Under the pieces are notes generated by a model. The model worked only from the letters and a program-made list of their open reading frames with translations. It had not been told where the DNA came from and searched no databases. Both the position numbers and the translations under genes were made by a program. From the NCBI RefSeq assembly GCF_000564855.1, contig NZ_AYXG01000060.1, positions 1 through 56,931 on the forward strand: 56,931 nt of DNA, read 5' to 3'. This DNA comes from Actinokineospora spheciospongiae. Lineage in GTDB: Bacteria > Actinomycetota > Actinomycetes > Mycobacteriales > Pseudonocardiaceae. This document shows, piece after piece, positions 1-8,933 of the stretch; within the stretch, counting starts at the first letter, position 1; each line of letters starts with the position of its first letter.

Positions 1-43
1 ATCCACCCACCCGGGCATTCTGGCGCCGGGCCGGCGGTTTGTT

Positions 44-360
44 GGGTGGTCGGTGGCTGCGCCGCTGACGGCTCGGGGTGGCTGGCCGCTGGCCGGTGGC
101 TGGCGGGGTGGTCGGTGGCTGCGCCGCTGACGGCTCGGGGTGGCTGGCCGCCGGCTGGCGGCTGGCGGGGTGGTCATCGGCTGCGCCGCTGAGGGTTTGG
201 CGTGGTGGGTTGCCGGGCCGGCGGTTGCGGGGGTGGTCGGCAGTTGCGCCCGGTGGGTTCGGGTGGCTGGTCACCGGACCAGTGTTTGGCTGGGTGGTCG
301 GGTGCTGCGCCCGGGTGGGGTTCGGCGGGGCAGGCGGTGGCCTGGGTGGTCGGCTCCGGG
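44..360. repeat. Degenerate 62-bp tandem repeat (about six units)
   Basis: The motif GGGTGGTCGG recurs, exactly or nearly, at 44, 106, 168, 231, 292 and 344, so the period is 61-63 bp and then 52 bp. Units 1 and 2 are identical over 45 bp (44-88 and 106-150). Later units decay. The array lies beyond the 3' end of the minus-strand AfsR-type gene and contains no credible coding frame, although all frames are open because of the high GC. Confidence 0.75.
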
Positions 361-378
361 GCAGGCGGTAATGGGGAT

Positions 379-406
379 GTGGGCCCGTCCGTGGGGACGG
401 GCCCAC
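379..406 (-). terminator. Hairpin terminator of the AfsR-type gene
   Basis: A perfect 12-bp inverted repeat (379-390 with 395-406, loop GTGG) begins 2 bp beyond the stop codon of the minus-strand regulator. It has no T-tract, which is common for actinomycete terminators. Confidence 0.7.
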
Positions 407-407
407 G

Positions 408-3400
408 TCAGGGGCCCAGCAGGGACTCGGCCTCTGCGGTGGCGTTCGCCTGGGTGTACAGGCGGGCGGCGGTTTCGCGGTGGTGGCGGGCGGTGGTGGG
501 GTCTTCGCGGCGCTGGGCCACCTCCGCGAGGTCGCGGTGCAGGTGGGCCTCCTCGAAGTGGTCGGGGACGCGTTCGCGGATTGCCTGGGCTGCTTCGAGG
601 TGGGTCTGGGCGGCGGTCAGGTCGCCCGCGAGCAGGTGGGCGCGGCCCAGGTGGCCGAGGGCGCAGGACTCGCCGTGGCGGTCGCCGACCTCGCGGCTGA
701 TGGTCAGGGCTTCCTCGAAGTGGTGCCGGGCCTGGTCGTGGTTGTCGAGGTCCAGGTGGGCGATGCCGATGTCGAGGAGGGTTTCCCACTCCAGCCAGCG
801 GTCGCCGATATCGCGGCAGATGGTCAGGGCGCGGTGGAAGTGTTCCAGGGCCTTTTCCTGTTCGCCGGTTTGCAGGTGGGCCTCGCCCAGGGCGTCGAGG
901 GTGCCCGCTTCCAGCCTGCCGTGGCCCAGTTCGCGGAAGCCCGCCAAGGCCTCGTGCAGTGGGGTGAAGGCGGATTCGGCGCGGCCCATCTGGGTGTAGG
1001 TGTGGCCCAGGTTGCGTTGGGACAACGCCTTTCCCAGTGCGTGACCGGCGGTGGCGCAGCGCTCGACGGCCAGCAGGTGGGCGGTGACGGCCTCGTCGAA
1101 GCGGCGCAGTTCGGCGTAGGTGTTGCCCATGTTGTTGTGGATGTGGCCCTGGCCCACCACGTCGTCGATGGTGTGGGCGACGCGCAGGGCCTGTTCGCTG
1201 GTGGTGAGGGCGTCGTGGAGTCTGCGGGTCATGGAGTGGGCCACGCCCAGGGCGCGCAGCATCTCCGCCTCCGCCGCGGGCTCGCCCAGCTCCGCCGCCG
1301 CGGCGGCGCCCTGCTTGCACAGCTCGACGCGCTCGTGCCAGTGGCCGGTGGCGTCGTAGAAGCTGGTGAGCAGGTAGGTCAGTTGCCAGGCCGCGGTCAG
1401 GTGGCCGCCCGCCCTGGCCTGCTGCACCACCGGCACCAGGTTGCCCCGCTCAGCCTCCAGGAAGGCAAGGGCGCTGTGCTTGTCGGTGAAGGGCAGCTCG
1501 GTCGGGACGTGGCGGACGACCGGGGTCACCTGGTCGCGTTCGGGGTCGACCAGGCGGTTCGCCGCGTCGGCCACCGCCAGGTACCAGTCCACCAGGCGGT
1601 CGGTGACGTCGCAGCCGGGTTCGCGGACGTCGATGGACTGGCGGGCGAAGTCGCGGATGAGGTCGTGGAAGCGGAAGCGGCCGGTGCCCGCCCTGGTGAC
1701 CAGGTGCGACGCGGCCAGCTCCGCCACGGCCCGCCTGCCGTCGGCGGGGCTCAGGCCGCCCAGCGCGGCGCCCAGGTGGGTGCTGAACGTGGGGCCCGGG
1801 TGCAGGCCGAGCCTGCCGAACACCCGCGCCGTGCCCGCGGGCAGGGGCTCGTAGGCGCTGGCCAGCACGGTGCGCACGGTGCGGGAGTCCCCGTCGACCA
1901 CCAGGCCGTCGAGCCGGTGCGGGCCGGTCAGCTCGGCGGCGAACTCGGCGATGGGCCGCGCCGGGTCGCCGAGAAGCCGGGCCGCGGCGATGCGCAGGGC
2001 CAGCGGCATGCCGCCGCAGAGGCGGGCCAGCCGGGCCGCTGAGCCGGACTCCCGCTCCACCCGGTGCCCGCCGACCACGTTGCCCAGCAGGGACACCGCC
2101 TCGTCGTCGCGCAGGGCGTCGACCACGACGACGCGGGTGGCGTGCCGGGCGGCCAGCGCGGCCATGCCCAGGCGGCTGGTGACCACCAGCAGGTTCCCGT
2201 CGCCGCCCGGCACCAGCCGCAGCACGTCCTCGACGCTGCCCGCGTTGTCCAGCACGACCAGGCACCGCCTGCCGTGCAGCAGCGAGCGGTACAGCGCGGC
2301 CCGCTCGTCGGGTTCGGCGGGGATGCGGTCGTCGGGCACGTCGAGCACCCGCAGCAGGTGGGCCAGCGCGCTGTGGGCGGGCACGGCCCGCCGCGGGTCC
2401 TGGCCGCGCAGGTCCACGAACAACTGCCCGTCGGGGAAGCGGTCGACCACCCGGTGGCCCCACTGCACCGCCAGCGACGTCTTGCCCATGCCCGCCGGAC
2501 CGGTGATCACCACGATCGGCGGTTCGTCGGCGGTGGCCAGCACCTCGTCCAGGGCGGCCAGTTCCGCGCCCCGGCCGGTGAAGTGGCCGACCCGCGCCGG
2601 GAGCTGCCGGGGCGGGACGGGCGCGGCGGCGGCGGCCGGGGGCGGCGGGTCGAGCACGGGCTCGCGCCGCAGGATCGCGGTGTGCAGGGCGGCCACCTCC
2701 GGGCCGGGGTCGACCCCGAACTCCTCGGCCAGCGTGTGCCGCAGCCGCCCGTACACCTCGAGCGCGTCGGTGTGGCGGTTGCAGCGGTACAGGGCCAGCA
2801 TCTGCAAGCCGACCAGGCGCTCGCGGGTGGGGTCCTGGGCCACCAACCGGGGCAGTTCCAGGGCGGCGGCCTCGTGCCCGCCGCAGCGGATCTCCGCCTC
2901 CCACAGGTCCTCGACCGCCGAGCGGCGCAGCTCCCGCAGCCGCTCGACCTCGTGCTCACCCCACCCGACCAGGGCCGCACCCGCGAACGGCTCGCCCCGC
3001 CACAGCTCCAGCGTCGCGCGCAGCCCCTGGGCGGCGCGCTCGGGGGCGCCCCCCGCCAGGTCGCGGCGCGCGGTGGCGACCAGCTCGGCGAAGCGGTGGG
3101 CGTCGACGCACCCGGCGGGCAGGTCCAGCAGGTAGCCGGACTCGCGGGTGCCGAGCACCGGCGGGGCGCCGCAGGCGGCCAGCGCCTGCCTGATCCGCGC
3201 GACGTGGCTGTGCAGCGTGCGCAGGGCGGTGCGCGGCGGGTCCTCGCCCCAGAGCACCTCCACCAGGCGGTGGAAGGGCAGCACCTCGCCCGCGTGCAGC
3301 GCCAGCACCCCCAGCACGGCCCGCTGGCGGGTGCCCGACAGCTCGGCCTCCCCGTCGGGACCGTGCGCGGACACCGGCCCCAGCACCCGGACCTCGCACA

Positions 3401-3425
3401 GCCCGACCTGCTCGGTGCCGGTCAC
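408..3425 (-). CDS. AfsR/SARP-family transcriptional regulator with NB-ARC and TPR domains
   Basis: Large SARP of about 1005 residues. An OmpR-type winged helix (about residues 10-100, starting EVRVLGPV) is followed by a bacterial transcriptional activation (BTAD) helical domain (about 105-255). Next comes an NB-ARC/AP-ATPase with Walker A GPAGMGKT at 309-316 and a kinase-2 motif LVVLDNA. The C-terminal third is a TPR array. This is the AfsR layout, in which ATP hydrolysis and TPR contacts gate DNA binding to direct heptamer repeats near promoters. I chose the GTG at 3425, which has GGGGA about 6 nt upstream. A TTG at 3461 would add 12 residues (a four-Cys run) and looks less likely. It is divergent from the secreted-protein gene at 3541. 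It may control the polyketide genes from 11 kb onward, but nothing in the sequence proves a pathway-specific role. Confidence 0.9.
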   Translation of the reverse strand: MTGTEQVGLCEVRVLGPVSAHGPDGEAELSGTRQRAVLGVLALHAGEVLPFHRLVEVLWGEDPPRTALRTLHSHVARIRQALAACGAPPVLGTRESGYLLDLPAGCVDAHRFAELVATARRDLAGGAPERAAQGLRATLELWRGEPFAGAALVGWGEHEVERLRELRRSAVEDLWEAEIRCGGHEAAALELPRLVAQDPTRERLVGLQMLALYRCNRHTDALEVYGRLRHTLAEEFGVDPGPEVAALHTAILRREPVLDPPPPAAAAAPVPPRQLPARVGHFTGRGAELAALDEVLATADEPPIVVITGPAGMGKTSLAVQWGHRVVDRFPDGQLFVDLRGQDPRRAVPAHSALAHLLRVLDVPDDRIPAEPDERAALYRSLLHGRRCLVVLDNAGSVEDVLRLVPGGDGNLLVVTSRLGMAALAARHATRVVVVDALRDDEAVSLLGNVVGGHRVERESGSAARLARLCGGMPLALRIAAARLLGDPARPIAEFAAELTGPHRLDGLVVDGDSRTVRTVLASAYEPLPAGTARVFGRLGLHPGPTFSTHLGAALGGLSPADGRRAVAELAASHLVTRAGTGRFRFHDLIRDFARQSIDVREPGCDVTDRLVDWYLAVADAANRLVDPERDQVTPVVRHVPTELPFTDKHSALAFLEAERGNLVPVVQQARAGGHLTAAWQLTYLLTSFYDATGHWHERVELCKQGAAAAAELGEPAAEAEMLRALGVAHSMTRRLHDALTTSEQALRVAHTIDDVVGQGHIHNNMGNTYAELRRFDEAVTAHLLAVERCATAGHALGKALSQRNLGHTYTQMGRAESAFTPLHEALAGFRELGHGRLEAGTLDALGEAHLQTGEQEKALEHFHRALTICRDIGDRWLEWETLLDIGIAHLDLDNHDQARHHFEEALTISREVGDRHGESCALGHLGRAHLLAGDLTAAQTHLEAAQAIRERVPDHFEEAHLHRDLAEVAQRREDPTTARHHRETAARLYTQANATAEAESLLGP

Positions 3426-3540
3426 CGCGTTCCCCGCGAACGGGCCACAACAGCAGCACAACAGGCCGACAACGTCGCCTCCGTAGACCTATGAGTGCAC
3501 GGCGGGCGGCGCTCGCCGGACGACCAGGAAAGGTTTCCCG

Positions 3541-4782
3541 ATGAAAACACACCTCCGTTCTCGTTCGTACCCCGCGTGGCGCTACGCCCTGCCCGCGGTG
3601 GCGGTGGCCGCGGCGATGACCGCGACCCTGGTGTCGCCGGGCGCCGTCCAGGCGGTCGCCGACACCGCCGTGACCGCAGAGGACGCCGACCACCCGATCG
3701 CAGAGGGACCGGGTGACCTGCGGGACCCCCAGGCCCTGATCATCGCCCAGGAGGCCGACCAGGCGTTCCGCCTGTCGCTGACCACCGCCGCGGCCAACCC
3801 GGACCAGGTGTTCCCGGCGGGCTCGATCGAGTCCATCCTCCAGGCGGGGGTGCGCTCGCTGCCCGCCGAGCGCCAGGAGCGGACCCGCCGCGGCGCCCAG
3901 TCCCTGCTGGCCGCCGACGTCGACACCCGGGTCGCCGAGTTCGGCCGCTACGGCCGCCTCGACCCCGCCGCGTACGCCCGGCTGGGCTTCGAGGGCGCCT
4001 TCCGCGACCTGCCGGTCGACTGGGCGGCCCTGCGCCGCAGCCTCCAGGCCGAGGCGGACCGGGTGCAGGCCGAGTCGGCCACCACCACCCGGCACGCGTT
4101 GGACGTCGCCGCGGCCGAGGGCGTCGACCCGACGGCGGCGAATTCGACGCTCAAGGGCCTGAGCCTGCAGATCAGCTCCATCAAGGCGGTGAACTCCAAC
4201 GAGTACTTCGGCGACGAGATCCGGCTCGGCGGCAGCACCGTGGACCACAAGGGTGTGACCAAGAAGATCGCCCCGTTCACCGTGATGAACGACTTCGACT
4301 CGGGTGAGATCAAGGTCTACCAGCCCTCGCTGACGTTCTCCTACGCCAACCTGATCGGCCACGAGGCGTCCGCCCCCGCCACCGTCTGCGACGTCCTGCT
4401 CATGGCCGACGCCGACTACGGCGGCTTCGCCGACGCCGTCAACGCCGCTTGGGAGAAGGTCCAGGCCCAGGTCCTCGGCGCGATCGAGGGGTTCATCGGC
4501 ACCGCGCTGAGCGTGTACCTGTCCAAGGTGCTCGCGGGCCTCCTCGGCAAGGTCATCGCCTGGCTCGTCGGCAAGCTCCTCGGCTGGCTCATCAAGCTCT
4601 TCATGGACGACGTGTTCACCCCGGCCAAGGCGTGCATGACGATCCCGCACCGCTACGCCCACATGTACGACAACAACAAGCTGGCGGGCTGGGACAACCT
4701 CCGCACCTCGACCAAGTCCATCTGGTTCACCGCGTCGAGCACCTCCTACCGGATGAACGTCCACTGGAAGGTGCACGTCTGA
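3541..4782 (+). CDS. Secreted protein of unknown function with a long hydrophobic helical segment
   Basis: 413 residues; I do not recognise the family. The N-terminus is a classic signal peptide (basic MKTHLRSRSY, hydrophobic core about 15-35, Ala-X-Ala-like cleavage near residue 38). A helical, charged middle part follows, about residues 60-190. Around residues 305-360 there is a roughly 50-residue segment, nearly all hydrophobic with regularly spaced Gly and Lys (LLGKVIAWLVGKLLGW). It resembles amphipathic membrane-inserting helices. The C-terminus is aromatic-rich and polar. AGGAAAGG stands 5-12 nt before the ATG. It is monocistronic, divergent from the AfsR-type gene, and ends at a hairpin. 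A membrane-active or cell-surface role is inference only. Confidence 0.8.
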   Translation: MKTHLRSRSYPAWRYALPAVAVAAAMTATLVSPGAVQAVADTAVTAEDADHPIAEGPGDLRDPQALIIAQEADQAFRLSLTTAAANPDQVFPAGSIESILQAGVRSLPAERQERTRRGAQSLLAADVDTRVAEFGRYGRLDPAAYARLGFEGAFRDLPVDWAALRRSLQAEADRVQAESATTTRHALDVAAAEGVDPTAANSTLKGLSLQISSIKAVNSNEYFGDEIRLGGSTVDHKGVTKKIAPFTVMNDFDSGEIKVYQPSLTFSYANLIGHEASAPATVCDVLLMADADYGGFADAVNAAWEKVQAQVLGAIEGFIGTALSVYLSKVLAGLLGKVIAWLVGKLLGWLIKLFMDDVFTPAKACMTIPHRYAHMYDNNKLAGWDNLRTSTKSIWFTASSTSYRMNVHWKVHV

Positions 4783-4798
4783 TCCGACCTGCCGGACC

Positions 4799-4834
4799 AA
4801 GGCCGTGAGCGGGGAACTCCCCGCCCACGGCCTT
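4799..4834. terminator. Bidirectional hairpin terminator
   Basis: A 16-bp inverted repeat with one mismatch (arms 4799-4814 and 4819-4834, loop AACT) lies between the convergent genes ending at 4782 and 4881. It carries AA on the left arm and TTTCC on the right. Confidence 0.75.
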
Positions 4835-4880
4835 TCCACGTGTACCAGCCTTTCCGCGTGTGCCTGCCTTTCCGCGCGTA

Positions 4881-6482
4881 CTAGAACGAGTTGCCGAACG
4901 CGCTGGACAGGTACTCCTTCGCGTCGCGCAGGGCCCCGTCGATGATGCGCGCCGCCTCCCGCGCCTGCTCGGGTTCGTGCGCGGCCTGCACCTGCAACCG
5001 GAAGCGCGAGGCGCCGGTCGGGGTGACCGGGAACTCGACCATGAACGCCAGCACCCCGCGGTCGAACAGCAGGCGGTTGACCGTCCTGGCCAGCTTCTCG
5101 TTGCCGATCAGGACCGGCACGATCGGGCTCGGGGAACCCATGCAGGTCAGCCCGCGGGTGGTCAGTTCGTCGCGCAGGGCGTGGATGGCGGAGAACAGCC
5201 GCCCGCGCAGGGCGTCGCCCTCGTCGGTGCGGATGATCTCGGCCGCCTTGAGCACCACCGCGGTCTGCACGGGGGACAGGGCGTTGGAGAAGAAGTGGGG
5301 GCCCGCGAACATCTTGACGTACTGCTTCACCGCGGGGGACCTGGCCGCGACGAAGCCGCCGTTGGAGGCGAAGGTCTTGGAGAACGCGCCCATGACCAGG
5401 TCGACCTCGCCCACCATGTCCTGGATGCCCAGGACGCCGGTGCCGCCGGGGCCCATCGAACCCAGGTCGTGCGCCACGTCGACGAGCAGGGTCGCGTCGT
5501 GGGCGCGGCAGACCTCCTGGAGGGCGGCGACGTCGGGCCAGTCGGCGTCCACCGAGAACAGGCCGTCGGTGATCACCATGATGCCGTTGCGGGAGTCGGT
5601 GGCGCGGATGCGGGCCAGGTGGGTGCGCACGGCTTCGACGTCGAGGTGGGTGTAGCGGGTGATGTTCCTGGTGGCCGCCCGCGCCCCCGATTGCAGGCAC
5701 GAGTGGGCGAGGCGGTCGATGAGGATGTGGTCCTCCTGGCGGACCAGGCCGGTGACGGTGCCGAAGCCCGCCGACCACCCGTTGGAGAACAGCGTCACGT
5801 GCTCCAGGCCGACCAGCGCGCCGAGGGCCGCCTCCAGCTCGTCGGAGATGCGGGTGTTGCCCAGCACCATTGGCGATCCGGCGCTGTGCGGGCCGAAGTC
5901 GCGCATCGCCCGGACCGCCGCCTCCCGGATCTCCGGGTGGGCGTTGAACGACAGGTAGTCCTGCGAGTTGAAGTTGATGCCCCGGGCGGGTTTGCTCAGG
6001 TCGTTGGTGATGGTGGCGACCCCGCTGGGCGCCGCCTCCAGGACCCGGGAGTACTGCCAGGTCTCGGTGCGCCTGCGCGCTTCCACCCAGCCGTGGAACT
6101 CCTCGGTCCGGCCGAGCAGGTTGGCGCCGACGGGCCGGAAGAAGTCGTAGGCGTTCTTGTCGAGCGCGTGGTCCTCGTCGGGGTCGATCGCGGGCGCGGC
6201 CGCCGTCGCCGGTTCCCACATCGGTTCCAGGTCGGCGCGGATCGCCGGGTAGTCCTCGTCGAAGAACCGGGCCGCCTCTTCCGCCGGGAGGGTGTCCAAC
6301 CCGTCCAGATCCTCCCACGGGATGTGCGAGGCCCAGTTGCGCATCATGTCCGACACCTCGCGTGCCGCCGCGGCGACGGCCTTGGCCGCGGCGAGCGGGT
6401 CGGTGGCGGCGGTGTCGGCCGCGGCGATGACGGCGGCGACGACCTCGCCGTCCTCGCGTTCGTGTGCGGCGGTGCGGGTCAT
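4881..6482 (-). CDS. Alpha-oxoamine synthase-family PLP enzyme (AONS/ALAS-like) with N-terminal extension
   Basis: 533 residues. From about residue 165 on it is a fold-type I aminotransferase of the alpha-oxoamine synthase group, which joins an amino acid to an acyl thioester with loss of CO2. Visible motifs are GINFNSQDYLSF, H260 in the LIDRLAHS stretch, the pyridine-binding Asp335 in VDVAHDLGS, and the Schiff-base lysine K369 in GAFSKTF. The first 110 residues are an Ala/Glu-rich helical extension not found in classical AONS/ALAS. It lacks an ACP-type DSL motif. The ATG (6480-6482) overlaps the stop of the upstream FAD oxidoreductase as ATGA, so the two are translationally coupled and probably act in one pathway. 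The substrate is unknown. It could make an amino-ketone building block, or be CqsA-like and make a signal. Confidence 0.85.
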   Translation of the reverse strand: MTRTAAHEREDGEVVAAVIAAADTAATDPLAAAKAVAAAAREVSDMMRNWASHIPWEDLDGLDTLPAEEAARFFDEDYPAIRADLEPMWEPATAAAPAIDPDEDHALDKNAYDFFRPVGANLLGRTEEFHGWVEARRRTETWQYSRVLEAAPSGVATITNDLSKPARGINFNSQDYLSFNAHPEIREAAVRAMRDFGPHSAGSPMVLGNTRISDELEAALGALVGLEHVTLFSNGWSAGFGTVTGLVRQEDHILIDRLAHSCLQSGARAATRNITRYTHLDVEAVRTHLARIRATDSRNGIMVITDGLFSVDADWPDVAALQEVCRAHDATLLVDVAHDLGSMGPGGTGVLGIQDMVGEVDLVMGAFSKTFASNGGFVAARSPAVKQYVKMFAGPHFFSNALSPVQTAVVLKAAEIIRTDEGDALRGRLFSAIHALRDELTTRGLTCMGSPSPIVPVLIGNEKLARTVNRLLFDRGVLAFMVEFPVTPTGASRFRLQVQAAHEPEQAREAARIIDGALRDAKEYLSSAFGNSF

Positions 6483-7813
6483 CGGGTCCCCTCGGCTTCC
6501 GCGCGCTGGAACGGGTTGCGGTGGTGGTCGCGGTAGGTGGCCTCGAAGTCGGCGAACACGCCGTGGTCGCGCGAGGACTCCCTGGCCGTGTCGTTGAGCA
6601 GGAACACGTTGGACGGGTCGAAGAACTCCGAGACCGGCGCCACGTCGACGTGGGTGGCGATGAAGCGGTCGGTCTCGGCCTGGTTGCCGCGCAGGGTCGA
6701 GAAGAGCTGCAACTCGTCGTGCCGCAGCGGTTTCATCTCCGCGAGCGTGCACACGTAGTCGTAGTAGGCGGCGGCGGTCTGGCTGCGCCGCTTGGCTGCG
6801 TACCCGGCCATGGCGGTGTCCCGGTCGGACTCCCCGCCGAGCCACCGGCCGATCGCCGCCGCGGCCAATTCCGCGTCGCGCAGGGCGTGGGTGATCCCCA
6901 GCGCGGTGCACTGGTCCTTGAACGACTCGGCGTCACCGACGAGCACCCAACCGGGCCCGTGCAACTGCCGCAGGTACGCGGCCTGGTCGAGCGTCCCGTA
7001 GAAGCGCTCCTCCCGCGTGGCCGCCGCGACGGTGCCCGCCGCCTCCTCGCTGATCAGCCCGAGAGCGCGGTGGAAGTTGCCCTCGACGTCGGCCCGGAAC
7101 CCCGCGGCCCACTCGCTCGGCCCCCACGCCAGCACCATGGTCCGCCCGTGGTTCGTCGAGGCCATCGCCATCCCCAACCTGCCCCGGCGGTGGATCTGCG
7201 CGGGGGCGTCGGGGATGCCGCTGAAGTAGCTCCAGTAGGCGAAGGTGCACCGGGGCCGCTCGTCGGACTTGCCGATGCCCAGGGCGCGCGCGACGAACGA
7301 GTTCCGCCCGTCGGCCCCGACCACCACCCGCGCGTGCTCGACCGTGCCGTCCCGCCCCTCGATGCCGACAACGGTGCCGTCGTCGTCGCGCAGCAGCTCC
7401 TTGACGGTGTACCCCTCGCGGAACTCCACCCCCGCCTCGACCGCGTTGTCGATCAGGATCTTGTCCAGCACGTGCCTGCGGACCGAGAAGTACTCCGTGG
7501 TGATCCCGTGGTCATCACCGTGCAGCAACCGGAACTGGTTGCGCAGGAGCTCCTCGGGAACGCTGCCGCGCAGGGCGATCCCGTCGTTGACGATGGTCAC
7601 CTCGGTGTGCGCGGGTGTCACGGCTCGGACCTGGTCCAGCACACCGAGCCGGTTCAGGTGGGAAGCACCGTGCGGCCAGATGAAGTGCGTGGACAACACG
7701 TCACTGGGAAACCGCGACCGGTCCACCACCAACACCCGGCGCCCCTGCCGGGCCAGGTGCGTCCCGACAGCGGCGCCCGCGCACCGACCACCAATCACAA
7801 CAGCGTCATACAT
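6479..7813 (-). CDS. FAD-dependent oxidoreductase (PHBH/geranylgeranyl-reductase-like group)
   Basis: 444 residues. It opens with a Rossmann FAD motif (VVIGGRCAGAAVGTHLA, with Cys in the glycine loop) and has the second FAD motif in ARVVVGADGRNS. A GD-type motif (VLVGDAESFKDQ) replaces the usual GDAAH. This resembles the group I flavin oxidoreductases near tryptophan halogenases and geranylgeranyl reductases. I chose the ATG at 7813 because the Rossmann strand begins immediately after it and GGGA lies upstream; the longer open frame to 8101 is not protein-like. Its stop overlaps the start of the PLP enzyme. It probably oxidises or reduces the substrate or product of that enzyme, but the reaction cannot be told from sequence. 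Confidence 0.85.
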   Translation of the reverse strand: MYDAVVIGGRCAGAAVGTHLARQGRRVLVVDRSRFPSDVLSTHFIWPHGASHLNRLGVLDQVRAVTPAHTEVTIVNDGIALRGSVPEELLRNQFRLLHGDDHGITTEYFSVRRHVLDKILIDNAVEAGVEFREGYTVKELLRDDDGTVVGIEGRDGTVEHARVVVGADGRNSFVARALGIGKSDERPRCTFAYWSYFSGIPDAPAQIHRRGRLGMAMASTNHGRTMVLAWGPSEWAAGFRADVEGNFHRALGLISEEAAGTVAAATREERFYGTLDQAAYLRQLHGPGWVLVGDAESFKDQCTALGITHALRDAELAAAAIGRWLGGESDRDTAMAGYAAKRRSQTAAAYYDYVCTLAEMKPLRHDELQLFSTLRGNQAETDRFIATHVDVAPVSEFFDPSNVFLLNDTARESSRDHGVFADFEATYRDHHRNPFQRAEAEGTR

Positions 7814-8140
7814 GCGGCCATCCCAACAGCAACCCCCAACCGTGTACAGGGCCGAACGGCCGAGCGCACCCCCTGTGTCCACAACCGGCGGTCCACGGGA
7901 TGGGTCCACCCTGGACGTCACTGCCCAGGAAGGACCGGGCCGTGGTCGGGTCCGCCGAGTGGGAAGAAGCTGTTGTGCGCGCTTCTCCTTCCCGGGGACA
8001 TCTTTCATTCGATTGTCAGCGGTTCGCACACCGCGCGCCCGGGTGGAGTTCGGGGTTCCGCTCCGATGAAAACCCCCCATGGCACGAGACGGCTGGCCCA
8101 CCTGGTGGCCGCTCCGGAGTTCACCTCCGGTTCCCGGGGA
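7814..8140. other. Intergenic region upstream of the FAD/PLP pair
   Basis: 327 bp without a credible gene. It must hold the promoter of the minus-strand FAD/PLP operon. A small inverted repeat (CCGGAG at 8114-8119, CTCCGG at 8125-8130) lies just past the stop of the next minus-strand gene and could be its weak terminator. I see no TTGACACAG block of the kind found in front of the PKS units. Confidence 0.5.
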
Positions 8141-8620
8141 TCAAGCTTGAGAACCCAGGCACTGTTCCCGGATCGCAGGTGGGGCGTCAGCGAGGATGGC
8201 AGAGGCCGTGCGGTGGTCGTCGCCGTCCGGAGCCCGGGTGAGCGCCCAGCGCAGGAGGGGGATGGCGTGGGCCGAGCGCAACAGCACCTCGGCCGCCCGC
8301 GCCCCCTTCGGTGAGGTGTCCCTCCAGGTGCGCAGCGCCTCGTCCGGGTCATCGACGGATTCCACCAGGGCGATGTCTCCTGGACGAGCCGTCACGCGCA
8401 GGCGTGTGGGGGCCGGCCGGACCGACGTGTACCCGAGGACAACCCCCCTGATGCGTGATCCCACCTCCGGCCACGGTTGTTCCCGCTGAGCCCAGTCCCG
8501 GATGTGGTCGCTGTCGACGTACCCCGGCAGGTCCAACGGACCGACCACGACGAGGCCGTAGTGGAGGTGCCGGGTCACGGTGGCCTCGACCACGTCGTAC
8601 CGGGCAGGAGTTTCGCTCAT
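8141..8620 (-). CDS. Small S1-like (OB-fold) domain protein
   Basis: 159 residues. The N-terminal 75 residues read like an S1/OB-fold RNA-binding domain: a first strand VVEATVTRHLHYGLVV, a central GYVDSDHI, and the closing V-G-S-R-I-R-G-V-V-L-G-Y strand. The C-terminal half is helical and lacks a recognisable domain. It starts with ATG (8618-8620). It stands alone on the minus strand, with gaps of over 300 bp on both sides. Similar small S1-like proteins are common in actinomycetes and have no known function. No link to the polyketide cluster is evident. Confidence 0.7.
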   Translation of the reverse strand: MSETPARYDVVEATVTRHLHYGLVVVGPLDLPGYVDSDHIRDWAQREQPWPEVGSRIRGVVLGYTSVRPAPTRLRVTARPGDIALVESVDDPDEALRTWRDTSPKGARAAEVLLRSAHAIPLLRWALTRAPDGDDHRTASAILADAPPAIREQCLGSQA

Positions 8621-8933
8621 GGTCTTCCGAATCGGTGCTCGCCGGTGGTCTCGGGATCGGTGGACGACTTCCGGTGGTCGCCCGGAGGCGTTGCGCTCAC
8701 GACCACCCGGGTTGTCGCCGGGCGGGCAGTGCCACCCATGAGGTGTCGCGGTCGATCTCCTGGTGTGCCACGCCGGTGGTTTCCGCGGTGGCGGCTGGGG
8801 CGCCGGTGCCGGGGTTGCGGGTGTAGCGGGGGTGGGGTGTCCGGCTGTCCATGTCGCACCCTGGCAGGCGAACGGAACGGGACATCCGGGTTGCCGATTC
8901 CCCTTGGCTCTGCCTGAGAACGGCTGATCGGGG
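8621..8933. other. Intergenic region; possible but unsupported tiny ORF
   Basis: 313 bp between two minus-strand genes. The only candidate is a 51-codon minus-strand frame (8697-8852, ATG at 8852 preceded by AGGGTG). Its composition (Pro/Thr/Arg-rich) does not resemble a folded protein. I see no strong hairpin or clear promoter. Confidence 0.35.

Noticed and set aside
2956-6318. Minus-strand open frame of 1120 codons
   Set aside because: It is a GC-driven shadow: it crosses the real AfsR-type and secreted-protein genes, is Arg/Gly/Pro-rich and has no domain. The same holds for 15995-19252 and 36100-39693 on the minus strand and 16537-19974 on the plus strand.
8697-8852. 51-codon minus-strand ORF
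   Set aside because: Weak ribosome site, Pro/Thr/Arg-rich composition and no partner genes of a peptide pathway; most likely chance in GC-rich DNA.
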